Shown here one piece after another: positions 53,373 through 63,980 of a stretch of 64,000 nucleotides of DNA. Position 1 is the first letter of the stretch. Each line of letters opens with the position of its first letter. The stretch spans positions 434,001 to 498,000 of the forward strand of contig SADC01000147.1 in the NCBI GenBank assembly GCA_004194705.1, read 5' to 3'. Source of the DNA: Ditylenchus dipsaci. Taxonomy: Eukaryota > Nematoda > Chromadorea > Rhabditida > Anguinidae. The translations under genes were made by a program, and so were the position numbers. Below the pieces are notes generated by a model. It saw only the letters and a program-made list of their open reading frames with translations. It was not told the origin of the DNA and did no database searches.

Positions 53373-54990
53373 TTTTGGTAAAAAACTGTATTTTTGGTAT
53401 TTGGTAAAATAAAATAAGTAAGCAAGCAGTGGCATTGACGTATCAATTTGTTTTGTATGTCAAGATTATTTATTATCAAACAAATGTGCTGATGTTCAAA
53501 TCAACGGAAAGAGTAGAAAAGGCAAATGAACAAAAACAAGTCAAATAATGCTGATACAGTTTTATTGAAAACAACCCTCGGGGTAACAATCCTAGCATTA
53601 AACAATATTTTTATAGGAATGGCCATTACTTCAAAAAATTTTCAGATGTACCAAGTGACCATTATTCTATAATTAATTACAATCTAAAATGAAAATTTAT
53701 AGAAATTCAAAAAATTGCAGTACATGACGTATTTGACGACATTTCCCACTCTTTTCATGACTCTCCTGACTAGTGCTCGCACTGGTTGATCTGTTGAGTC
53801 AACAATTGCTCTACCAAATATTTATTGCTTTCAATAAATAGGGTATGAATGAAACTAATAAGTGAACCGATCAAACTGTAAAATTTGATTCGAAATTCTG
53901 ACTAGACTATCTTATAAAGCATAGTCGATTAATGTTTTCGGTATCGAAATATATCGAGGTGAAAGACTTATATTGGGGATATCTTATATCCAGACTCGAT
54001 TGTGGTAAATCAACTATGCTCTTCAAGATAGCGTGGTCAGAATTTTTAAATTTTTTTAAATTTGATTGGTTTTCTTGTAAGGCATACACGTTCAATAAAT
54101 CCACAGAAACTAAGAAAAAACAGTTTTAACCTGCAGTTAAATCTGAAGGCTAGGCCGTATTTAGATCTCTCAAAACTTGTCAAAAATCAGAAATTTTAAG
54201 AAACAATCATTTTTAAAAAGTTGAGATAAGTGAATTATTAAACATCACAAAAGCACTTTGACGGCAAAAAACAGGAAGCAGAGGAATGGTGGAATGCATA
54301 TTGGAATACATAACTGGCATTAATAACAAATCGATTTATTCGTCCGACTCCGCACTCCGCTGTAAAAGTAGCTGCAGGAACAATGCCTTTTATTGAGGCT
54401 GGAAGGAAGCGGGGCAAAAAGTTTGCTTTCTCTGCAAATCACCGCCACCATCATGATCAAGAGGCAGCGTAAGAAAAGTAACAGAGAGCACATAAATAAA
54501 ATATTTGTGCAAGCTGATCAAAACAATATGGACAAAATGAAGTAAAACATGAAGGAAATGAAGCGAACAAGGACAGTAGTTCCTGCTAAAATTATCTATG
54601 CTTCAGTTTTAATATGTCAGCACCTAACCTTAAGTATTCGGGAACTGCCAGCAGATAGTAGTTAGAATAAGGGTTGATCTAATAAACTTTTAACATTGGA
54701 GGAGGGTGTTGGTATGCACCAAAATTTTGATGCAATTTAGGTGCGTAAGCGTTAGGCCTTTGTCCGATCATTTAAATTAGCGCTTTTTTTAATTTTGGGG
54801 TTTCGCTCTTTGGACACACATTTGAGCCCGTCCTTACATGCGCTGGCTTGCCTGCACTTAAGGCTTAGCCTAAGTTAAAAAATTTGAAAAACATATACTA
54901 AGCAGCCAAAAATAAACAAAATTAAAAAGGTGCGAAATTGAAAAATTGGAAAATGGCCAAACGTTTGAACGCGAAATTTTACATCAGCTG
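53373..54990. other. Sparse region, no recognised gene
   Basis: AT-rich. Contains weak self-complementary stretches around 53880-54030 (CTTATAAAGCATAGTCGATT / AATCAACTATGCTC) and a GC-richer patch at 54340-54470 with an open frame beginning MPFIEAGRKRGKKFAF that has no family match. A family E fragment is at 54840-54880. Confidence 0.35.
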
Positions 54991-54998
54991 TTTATTTG

Positions 54999-55092
54999 GT
55001 TCTTTTTGGTTATCGGGAATACCCGATTCTTACGCATAAATTGTCTTAGCACGACTGAGGTCGGGTATTCCCGATAAAAAAAGAACCGTTTA
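54999..55092. mobile_element. 94-bp foldback
   Basis: GGTTCTTTTTGGTTATCGGG plus AATACCCGA, complement at the right with AAAAAAGAACC. Short central loop. Confidence 0.75.
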
Positions 55093-55445
55093 TTTTTAAG
55101 GAGATTTGGGAAGTAGTTTTTTATTTTTCGTGAAAAGTTTTAAACAGCCGTGTAGTTCGTGCTAGCAAGACTTTTGGACTATTGATGTTTTTTCTCATCC
55201 GTAATTTTCTAAGTAATGGCCTTAGGTGCGCGGGCGTCGGCGCCACTCAACAAACCTGGCGCCGACCCGATCCTTTGAACGATTTTCGGGTTGTAGTGTT
55301 GACAATGATTTTTTTTGAAATTGCCAATGACTAATTTTAGATTTCAATTAACTTATTGGACATATTTTCTTGTACTGCAGCTGCTTTATATTTTAATAGA
55401 AAAACGAAAAAACCGGTGCCGGCGCCCATGCAACTATGGTAATGG

Positions 55446-56030
55446 CTAGTTTGTAAATAGATCATCTAACCAACTTTTCGCAGAAAGCGCGAAAAGATCC
55501 TGTAATATGATTTCAGATAAATAACTAGAAGTACACATTTTAATAAAAACTAATATTGCTATCTTGAACAATAAAAAACAATAAAAGAAGCAAAATGACC
55601 CAAACAAGAAAAATTTCAATTTCAGCTCAACAACGGTTTGCAAACAACATAGAATAAAATTGGACTGAAATTTCTGCAAATGTTCGACCAAAATGAGTAT
55701 GAGTGTGTTTGAATAGCTGCTCTTTCATTAATAATCAGCTTTCCAAAGCACGTCCTCGACACACACCAGCCAACCTTTTTTGATTCATTTGTAGGGGTGA
55801 AGAAGAAATAAAGGAAGGAGACCCTTTTCATTGATATGCTGAAAAGAGTCAGTGCAAAAAGTAAAGAATGCGTAGGCAAAAGCAAGTGCTGAAAGTGTCA
55901 AACAGAGATCTGAGGAGTTGACACACTCACACGATTTTGAGGACTGTTGAAGCTGATCGAAGAACAAAGCTTTATTCAGGAGACACCAGAGAATAGAACC
56001 AAAGATGATTTCCGTCTGGAAATTAAGCAA
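55446..56030 (-). CDS. Possible coding region, unrecognised
   Basis: Three overlapping minus frames cover this stretch consecutively. Best-looking segments: an acceptor TTAATTTCCAG followed by TEIIFGSILWCLLNKALFFD then QLQQSSKS and a donor-like GTGTGAGT; further on, KLIINERAAIQTHSYSFWSN. Amphipathic, membrane-like composition. No family is recognised and T-rich chance ORFs are a real alternative. Confidence 0.22.
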
Positions 56031-56164
56031 AGAACAACGCTATTAGCAACTGTCTTTTGTGAAAGTAGGGTTGTCTAATCGAACGTTCGATTTCGAACAC
56101 CGCTCGAAATGTCGAGATTTTTTCGAACGTTAGACTTTGAACCGAACGTTCATTCGAAGATTCA

Positions 56165-57300
56165 AACAGTATAGAATCCCCCCCACCACGCAGATGATCG
56201 GATAGAGAAGATAACATCATATTAGCGTTTCTAGATCCGATTTCATCAGAAAGCCGCGTGTTTTTTTGATTCTGAGAAAAAAAAAATAGAACCACAGAGG
56301 GGGTTTTCTGGTTTTTTAGTCAAAATTTAAAAAAATTTAAATTGGCGTCTTCTGAATTTGGATGGGAATATTTTGAAAGGCGGCTACCAGGTCAATTCAA
56401 AAAAGTATTATTTAAAATAAATTTTAGCTCAATACCTTGCGGAAATAAGTAGGGTTGTCGACTTTAAGTCGAAAGTCGCCCCCTTCGGTGCTCTTAGACC
56501 TGCGCCCCCTTCGGGGGCTTGGTTGCTTGGAGTTGAGATGCCGCACCCCACATACCGTATTTCCTCTAAAAGCGCGCATTGCTCTAATAAGCGCGCACCC
56601 CCTACTTTGAGGGCCTATATCATCTCAGCTCAGGGAATTTTTTTTCCAAAGCTGTTTGATACGTTTTCTTAACTCCCAGCTCTACCGATTCCACTTTTTA
56701 GATTTTAGTTAAGCACCAAAAATCTCGAAATCGAATTCCAAATTTCCGATTTTGGGGGTTTGAATAATAAGCGCGCCGCGCGCTTATTAGAGGAAATACG
56801 GTACCTTAGACACAATTACTCGAAAGTGACGCTGGATGCATGAAAAAACATGCATACCAGAGTTATTTATGCGGTAGGCCACGGTATCAAAACTTGTTCA
56901 ACATCTTTTTTTTCACCGAAGAGCATTTCCCGTCGTTTTTCAAGCCGGGCCAGAGACCGAGCATCCAAAAATTTAGCCTAGCATTCAAAAAGTGCTAGTC
57001 CTAGGTGCAAACCCGCAGGGTCCACCCCGCTACTCGGCTTGGTCCATGAAAAGTACTTATACTTATGCTGCACCACAAGTTCCTGGTTTGAAAGTGCCCT
57101 TAGACGCTCAGAGAATCAATACTCTAAGAATCCCAACCATCTCGAAAGTGCCCCTGTATTATACCCTTCCCCTCCAATACAGCCCGCAATCCCATTTAAA
57201 TTGCTTTTCTGGTCCTTTTATGGCGAAATTATTGTGTAAAATAATTTTTGACCATCACTAAAAAAGTCTGTTTTGGGGGGGGGGTATGTTGTAATGGGAA
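56165..57300. mobile_element. Family C element, degenerate, split by family A
   Basis: Left end TAGAATCCCCCCCACC and AGAAAGCC arm; CGCCCCCTTCGGGGGC hairpin at about 56500; module ACCTTAGACACAATTACTCG, TGCATGAAAAAACATGCA; family D-like G-run end near 57280. Interrupted at 56553-56803. Confidence 0.65.
56553..56803. mobile_element. Family A element, block AAGCGCGC, with clear TA duplication
   Basis: TACCGTATTTCCTCTAAAAG ... TTAGAGGAAATACGGTA, inner pair AGCGCGC / GCGCGCTT. The host sequence CCACA-TA-CCTTAGACAC, intact in other family C copies, is split here with TA on each side, giving an exact empty site. Confidence 0.92.
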
Positions 57301-57540
57301 ATGAATGAATGTATATGATATGGGACCTAATGGGATGGAACACGCGTTTATGTGGTTCTTAAGACTAATAGGACACAATAATATTCTGATTTTTGTCGAT
57401 TGAAATATAACCCTACATGTCGGCCTATAAAATATATACGTAAGATGAACCTCAAATCGAATTAAAAGCAGGACTTATTCTGAGATCGCACAGTTGTCCC
57501 TAGCAAGAAATCCATCAGTCCCAGAAGTTTCGCTTGAGCC

Positions 57541-57640
57541 AAAATACTCTAAAGTCGCTTGGGTTGAGATGCACGACCTTAGACACAAATCACTTCAAAG
57601 TGACTCTGGATGCATGAAAAAACATGCATACCAGAGTTTG
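57541..57640. repeat. Family C module fragment
   Basis: GTTGAGATGCACGACCTTAG, then GATGCATGAAAAAACATGCA and CCAGAGTT. Isolated copy. Confidence 0.6.
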
Positions 57641-57751
57641 TTCTGTATCATTACTATAGTATACGCATAAGAAACAGCACAGGTACGTTCTTTTATTGAT
57701 ACTATTTAACAGAAAGCATTTTAGATACTTTGCCTATCAGAACACGATACA

Positions 57752-59918
57752 TTACTCAATGACATCTAATTTGTCACAAAGAAACTGGTAGATTTGACGT
57801 GGAGTTCTTAGACGATCACTGATACACATCCGGAATTTCGCAGTAGAAGTCATCCAAAAATATATTACCTCGACGAAGTCCAGCGAGTCAAGCCTGAAAT
57901 GTAAAATTAATTAATTATTACAAAAACTTATGACAAAGGTCACTTATACGGCTCCCACAATGGATGTTCGAAGTCGGATGTCGAGGTCTGAGGTCCCGCT
58001 GCTCTGCGAGTTTTCCACATTTTTCCGTTCTGTAAAGTAATTTACCTACTCTCGAGGTTCTCTCCCAGAAAAAAATAACTTTTGATAGTCGGATCAGAAA
58101 AAACAATTTTGAAAATCGACTACCGACATCCTACCTCTGATCTCGACATCCGACTTCCGACATCCATTGTGAGAGGCATAAAGGCCGCACACGCTTTTGA
58201 CATCTTTGTAGAAATTCGAATAACTTGAAAACTCAGAGTTGCATCTCAATTTAATAGCAACAATCCCCCAACCCTTTTGCAACCCTAAAAACTCGCATTC
58301 ATTCGTAATTTTATCTCAAATGTTTTTGGGAACCTAACGATAAGAGTAAACCTCATCTACGGGGTGGTTCAAGAATTTTGGCTACTTTCGAGAGGCCATA
58401 ACTTTTTTAGGCAGGAGAAGAGTGGGGAATAACAAATCGGGGACAAACAAATAGGGGAAAATACTTGCGCTATTTGGCAAATATTCGTCAGATAACGCCA
58501 AGGACTCTTCCCTATTTGTTTGTCCCCATTTGAATTTTCCCCTCTTCTCCTGCCTTTTTTTGCAAGCCGTTTTTCAAAATTCTGTTCACGCCAATCGGCT
58601 CAGTTTTTGATGGCAATTTATTGGTATATAAAGTCAGAAGCACGATTGCTTGTTCTCTCCTGTGGTTTGCGTCCTCGCCTCTGGATGGTTTTGAAAGGCA
58701 AGGCCCACACCGCAGGGGATTAAGCAGAAAAATCGTGTTGTTGGCATTATATGTAGGACAAGTTGCTATCAAAAACTGAGTCGATTGGTGTCAACAAAAT
58801 TTTGAAAAAACGGCTTGAAAAAAGCAGTGTCCCCTTTTAAAGTGGCCAAAATTTTCTAAATCACCCTGCACAGTCGAGTCTGGAGGATGAGTTTGGGCCT
58901 ACATGTCTACAATGAGGTCCCAGGCTCGGACTCCACACTCCAAAGCGTGTATACAATGATACAGACGTCGAGATGACACTAGAAAAAAAGACTAATTAGA
59001 AACTGGGTCTAGTGTCTGGAGACTGAGTCTAGGTTCCGATTGTAGACACATTCAATTTCAGACCCTAAAAGCAGACTCATACCCCGATCATTGTAGAAAA
59101 GTCTTTATGAAGATTTATTGTTTCTTGTCGGTCTGCATGGCTAGTTACCTTCACATGGAACCAGCGAAAATTTGAATCATCTCAAAAAGCGGCCAAATAG
59201 GGTCGACAAGACAATTCTTTGGCTAACCCCATATTACATCACATGTTTAGAAATAAGTTTAGGCAACAAAAACAAAGCTGACCCCATATCGTTAAAGAGA
59301 TCAGAATCGAAGGTCAACTTTTCTGGGTCGATCTTATCGAAAAGGCACAAATTCAGCATGATCCTGTCCTTGACTGTCTTGAACGTGAAGGTTTGCTGAA
59401 AATTTAAGTAATGGATGTCTACAATTAGCACAGTCGACCCGGAATTATGCACTGTTCGGACATTTAGTAAATTTCGTCACTATAATAACGAGCGTTAGGG
59501 CTGAGCGAGAAAATGCCGAGAATCTTGGTTTCTCGCTATTGGGTTACTGCTACTGATACCACTTTTAAAACTCTTCGATGAGTGCTACAGGGTCGACAAG
59601 GAGCCAAGAGCATATGTAGGAGCCCACAAGAGGAAAAAATCATTCACAAAATGCACGTCAGATAGCACTACTGAAAGTGCATAATTCTTTATCGGCAACT
59701 ACAGTTAGCAATAAAGCCAGTAATCTTACATGCGTGGAGAACATTTTGCTGGTCGTCGAAAGGCATCGCTTGTGCACCCCAAAGTTGGAGACTTCATTTC
59801 TTTCGACGATTCCACCACACACTGAGAGCACAGGCTTAAAGGGTTGCACACTGAATTCACTGAGAGCTTTAGCTGACCGGCATCTTACAAACAACTTGGC
59901 AGCACTTGCTCGGAACAT
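57752..59918 (-). CDS. NDUFAB1: Mitochondrial acyl carrier protein, complex I subunit
   Basis: Carries the growing acyl chain in mitochondrial fatty acid synthesis and is a structural subunit of respiratory complex I. Exons on minus: 59730-59918, 59283-59395, 57752-57893. ATG 59918 opens MFRASAAKLFVRCRSAKALS, an arginine-rich presequence ending near RCLSTTSKMFSTH. Exon 2 gives TFKTVKDRIMLNLCLFDKID then PEKLTFDSDLFNDMG, and exon 3 starts with LDSLDFVEVI, whose DSL serine is the phosphopantetheine site. The end RTPRQIYQFLCDKLDVIE matches the family C-terminus. Between them the frame is shifted for about 12 codons; reading the third frame there restores LDDFYCEIPDVY, so two compensating one-base errors are likely (about 57869 and 57834). 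Intron 57894-59282 holds MITEs. Confidence 0.93.
58361..58871. mobile_element. MITE in NDUFAB1 intron with nested palindrome
   Basis: Outer arms GGGGTGGTTCAAGAATTTTG / CAAAATTTTCTAAATCACCC, plus TGATGGCAA / TTGCTATCA inner arms. An inner palindrome GCAGGAGAAGAGTGGGGAA ... TTCCCCTCTTCTCCTGC (58413-58556) is inserted near the left end. Confidence 0.75.
58875..59105. mobile_element. Inverted-repeat element built on GACTGAGTCT words
   Basis: TGTCTACAATG at the left and CATTGTAGA at the right. Inside, GGTCTAGTGTCTGGAGACTG and AGTCTAGG/CCTAGACT-type words alternate. Confidence 0.5.
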
Positions 59919-60174
59919 GGAGACCGCTAAAAATATTAATTGAGTTTAGTGTTGTCGCAATATAAAAAACAGCTAATCTGACAAACACTGATCGAATTAC
60001 ACGAATGACCTGTGACTCGCTACACTTGCGACTAGCTACGGCGATTCGCTATACTTTTTTAAAGGATCAAATTGAATTTACACACTAAATTTCTGAATTT
60101 CGACACTAAATAAATTAATTTCCGCACTAAATTCAAATTTCTTCAAAACACTGAATTTCCACACTAAATTTATA
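59919..60174. other. NDUFAB1 upstream region
   Basis: 260 bp between the start codon and the composite transposon. CACACTAAATTT words repeat four times at 60080-60170. No promoter element could be called. Confidence 0.4.
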
Positions 60175-60757
60175 AGCTCCCCTCACACTCCGACGTAACA
60201 CGACCCGCGTAACACAATTTGACTAGTGTTACGCGTAACACTGTTTTTGAGTCGCGTAACACGAGTGGCGTAACACTAGTCAAATAACATAATTTGTTAC
60301 GCGACTCGTGTCAAGCATGTCTGTTACGCGTAACACTACTTTCGAGTCATGTAACATAGTCTCGTAACACGCTATTCTGTTACGCGTAACACCCAGTCAC
60401 GTAACACTGATTTTGGCTTCTGGATTCATTTTTTGTGTTTTCACCTTTCGAAATGTTTGTCTTCTTATGTTTAACTGGATTTAAGAGTGTGTATAAGTTT
60501 CTAAAAATAGAAGTTTCGAAGAGATAAAAATTTTCCAATTTTGGACGCATCTTATGTTACGCTAGTTGAGTCCAGTGTTTCCAAAAAACCGAAACGGAAT
60601 GCCACAAACCGAAGCAGAATCCGAAATTCGTTATCGTTTCGTTTATGCTCATAAAACTTTCGGTTTCGGTTTTTGAAACTTTCGGTTCTGCTTTATTTCT
60701 AATTCTGCTTTGATTTCTGCTTTTAAACTAATTTTTTTCGTCGATACTTCTGCATAT

Positions 60758-61326
60758 TACAGTCGAACCGATTAAACGACCCCCCCCCCCCCCCCCTCAA
60801 GTTCGTTCCCAGCTAGGGTCCGACACTTTTTTAACCCTATTTTCAAAATATTTTATCGATTCTTTTTTGACAGTCTGGTCGCAAGTATCGTAAGGATTCC
60901 GATTTCGCCGATCGTTTTTCAGATATCTATTCTCATGTTGAGATCTTGCTCAAAAATGGTTTAATCTCATATGATAATGTGAGCTAGAAATTCTAAACGC
61001 TTTCAATAAATATTTTACAGTGCAAAAAATAACTAAACAGTATGAAAATACATGTTGTTCCACAAAATAGGTAATACCACAAAACTCATCACATACAGTG
61101 GTCAAAAAGCCAAATAAGAGCACGAAAAATAAATATAATTTGAATTCGCGCCTTTTTTAGTACCCCTAAATAGGACAATTTACTACTTAGGACTATTGTC
61201 CTATTTGGCGCCAAACTTAAAATGCCTAAAAATAGGACATTTTTAGGACATTTTTTGTCCTAAAAAGGTCCTGTTTAGGACAAATGCAGTTCCCTGGGTG
61301 GGTCGTTAAATCGAGGTTTGACTGTA
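60758..61326. mobile_element. Family B element nested in the hAT element
   Basis: TACAGTCGAACCGATTAAAC at the left, then an 18-C run; TCGTTAAATCGAGGTTTGAC at the right, then TGTA. The centre has TAGGACAA / TTGTCCTA words. Confidence 0.8.
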
Positions 61327-61374
61327 TGTGAATTTTGTTTTTATTTTTGTGGATATTCGTGTGGATCTAGACTA

Positions 61375-61545
61375 GGTTGTACAATTCTGCGGAATTTCGG
61401 AGAATTCTCGGAGAATTCTTCGAAATTCTCCGGATTTTCAGTTTTTCCTTATTAAATCCTCCATATACTCGAGAGAATTCTTGGAGAATTCTCCGGAGAA
61501 TTCTCCGATTTTTATTTTTTCGGAGAATTATACAACCTTAATCAA
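61375..61545. mobile_element. MITE built on GAATTCTCC, copy 2
   Basis: GGTTGTACAATTCTGCGGAA to GGAGAATTATACAACCTT, with the same unique spacer (CCTTATTAAATCCTCCATAT) as 15655-15807. Confidence 0.8.
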
Positions 61546-62099
61546 GACAATCGGAAATTTTGACTTCATACCCAAAACCGAAAGCACAAACCGAAAGTTG
61601 AAAAGCAGAAACCGAAACCGAAAGTTTCAAAAACCGAAACCGAAAATCGAAACCGAAAGTTTCATGAGCATAACCGAAACCGAAAACGAAATTTCAAAAG
61701 CAGAAGCATTATGCTTCTGCTTCTTTTCAGTTTCTGCTTCTGCGGTTATATTTCGGTTTCTGCTTTTCGTTTTGGTTTTTGGAAACACTGGTTGAGTCAC
61801 TAACAACACCCTTTTACGTGACTCGCTTTGCTAAGTTATATCTCCATATAGTATTTGGGTCGGCGTTGTCTATTTGTCGCCACTTTAACTGAGAGCTCAA
61901 TTTTCTGCTACGTTTTGCGAACCTATGTTGGATATCTTCATCATCACAAAATCATCACAAAATGTATGATCAAAGTTACTACTAAAAAATTTTTCCTGCC
62001 ATCCAAATGGGAGATAATGTATTTTAGCCTGGATTTTTTGTGGATGCTTGTTTCAAACCCGATTTTCTCCCAATTTTTGCAAACTCATGTCGCTATCTT

Positions 62100-62560
62100 T
62101 CCGTGGTACCCAGTAGTGGTATTCAGATGGGGTAACCCAGGTGTGGTGCTCAGGTGGTTCATGCCCGGTGGTTGGAATTTTTAACAAACTTATAATACAG
62201 TCGTGTCTCGATATAACGCAACCTTGAAATGATTCCAGCAAAAAAAATTGGTCAAATTTACGCTCAGTATAACATTTAACCTAAATGACTTAGAATGACT
62301 AGAGCGCCAATAGGCGCTTGTTAACCCCTTAATAATATGAAATTAACAGTGTTAAAAAAGATAGAATTACACGAAAAATTGCGTTATCTTCTAGGTGATT
62401 CAGGATACCTTCCAGTCGTACACTTTCCGGATAGTTGAGGCGGATCAAGGCAATTTGCTCACACTCCAGGCGACTGGAGTAGTATTCAGGCGTTGGGGCA
62501 CCCTCTAGGCAGTTTTAGTACCTTTCAGTAAAACAGGGTATCCAGGTGGTTGAGTTACTA
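62100..62560. repeat. Degenerate tandem array (GGTACCCAGGTGGT type)
   Basis: Units such as CCGTGGTACCCAGTAGTGGT, ATTCAGATGGGGTAACCC, GGTGTGGTGCTCAGGTGGTT, then TCCAGGTGGTTGAG. It reads as the reverse complement of the 12940-13500 array theme. A family B left end is inserted at 62196. Confidence 0.5.
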
Positions 62561-62589
62561 TCCAAATAAATTTTCATCGGTATTTTGCA

Positions 62590-62760
62590 TTGAATTGAAA
62601 AAAGCGCTCTGTTACGCTTCTCGGTTCTTATCGGTTATCCGCACCCCACCCCACCCCACCAAATAAATATGATGATGATGTAACTTGACTATTTTGTGGA
62701 AAAAGTAAGTGGGGTGCGGATAACCGATAAGAACCCGCTTCTCTTCTCAGCCACAGCTGT
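62590..62760. mobile_element. Foldback with GGTTATCCGCACCCC arms
   Basis: CTTCTCGGTTCTTATCGGTT ATCCGCACCCCACC pairs with GGGGTGCGGATAACCGATAA GAACCCGCTTCTC. Spacer of about 60 bp. Confidence 0.75.
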
Positions 62761-63462
62761 CGATTAAAAAAGATCGTAAAACTAATTATCCTGTCTAACA
62801 TATAAAAAAACAGCACTTGCAGATGGTAAACACTTTAAAGATGAATTCTATGCAAAGATGGTTTTTTGTGAATAGCCGTGCAAAAAGAATGCACGGATAT
62901 CTGAATAAAAAGACAGGAAATTCTCGGAGGGTGGAGTCTATGTATTTCTAGGAGGAATTGATATAATGGCCCTGGCACTGGATCAGACTATTTAAGTGTT
63001 ATCACCTGATTCAGACCACCTGAGTACTTGGGCTCTGCCACTACCTTGATCTGTCTGTTGGACAGAGAAAACTGTAAATATCTTTCCTGTATGTCTCCAG
63101 TTAGCATCTCTTTACCTTTGTATGATCGCCGTTTAAACGTAAATGTTGACAAACAAGAAAAAATCGTTGACCTCAAATGTGTTACGCGACTCGGTTATTA
63201 CGTGTAACATGTTACGCGTAACACGCGAAATGTTACGCGTAACATCAAAAAGTGCTGTTACGCGAATTTTGTTACCGCGGGTCTGTTACGAGACTCAAAA
63301 AAGTTATTACGCGTAACAGATTCGCGCAACACGAGCAGCGTAACAGAATTTGTTACATGTTATGCCGGAGTGTGAGGGGAGCTATACAAAAGCGAATTAT
63401 CTTTTAGATAGTTGTTGTCAATAATTCTGCGTGCTCTTTATGTATCCTCTTTGACTCACTGT

Positions 63463-63600
63463 TTTTTAATTAGTCAATGCAAAATCAGGGCGATCAAACA
63501 AACAAGCGGAGCTGCGCGCAAATGGACAACTTTCAAAGAGTGCACTAGCAAAGAGGATCTCGATCAGTGGATGGTTGAAAACAAAGACTCATGGTCATAG
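63463..63600 (+). CDS. Possible exon, unrecognised
   Basis: After TTTTTAATTAG an open frame SQCKIRAIKQTSGAARKWTT then FKECTSKEDLDQWMVENKDS ends at TAG. The WTTFKECTSKEDLDQWM stretch has the look of an N-terminal segment of transposon-derived (MULE/FLYWCH-type) proteins, but there is no supporting domain. Low confidence. Confidence 0.22.
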   Translation, partial: FLISQCKIRAIKQTSGAARKWTTFKECTSKEDLDQWMVENKDSWS

Positions 63601-63980
63601 TAACTTACGTTTCATCTTTGGCTGTGCTAAATTTTGCTTAGCAACTCGAGAAACATTTCTAAGAAGTTTGCTGATGAAATATCACTCCAAGAGATCACTC
63701 CTGATCACTCCAAGAGAAACAGACCTGGCTCTTTGATTACAGAGCTGGTATGCGAGTGCGATACGTAAAAGATCTTAATACTTCGTCGAAAGCACTCATC
63801 CAAACAATGAGGAACACTGGCACAAATGCTTCAAAGACATAGTCCTGAGCAGTCCAGTGAAGCAAAGCATCGAAGCAAAAATGATCCGTTGGAGGGATGA
63901 CACCGAGTCGAATTGGAAAGAAAGCTTGCCGTATGATTACTATAATCACGCTTTAAAAATGTGTATATGTTATTTAGGGC

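Larger units (their letters stand above)
60573..61790. mobile_element. hAT-type non-autonomous element with perfect 8-bp target duplication
   Basis: CAGTGTTTCC ... GGAAACACTG termini, flanked by GTTGAGTC at 60565-60572 and 61791-61798. 8-bp duplications and CAGTG termini define hAT elements. Subterminal regions are CCGAAACCGAAAG words in both orientations. Contains a family B copy (60758-61326) and a GAATTCTCC MITE (61375-61545). Confidence 0.93.
60175..63383. mobile_element. 3.2-kb composite TIR element built on GTTACGCGTAACAC
   Basis: Ends AGCTCCCCTCACACTCCG and CGGAGTGTGAGGGGAGCT, with ATA on both sides. The left (60190-60420) and right (63178-63365) arms consist of GTTACGCGTAACAC-type words, many individually palindromic. 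Nested inside are the hAT-like element 60573-61790, a degenerate GGTGG array (62100-62560) and other sequence. No transposase domain recognised. Confidence 0.8.

Noticed and set aside
61627..61809. ORFs of Glu/Thr/Lys repeats (RNRNITAEAETEKKQKHN and similar)
   Set aside because: Direct translation of CCGAAACCGAAAG words in the hAT element.
62988..63176. Minus ORF with YKGKEMLTGDIQERYLQFSL
   Set aside because: Lies within the composite transposon, a second frame is equally open, and no domain is recognisable.
8340..63365. CRISPR-like arrays
   Set aside because: Repeated words here are irregularly spaced, inverted and inside TIR arms of a eukaryotic genome; no repeat-spacer regularity.
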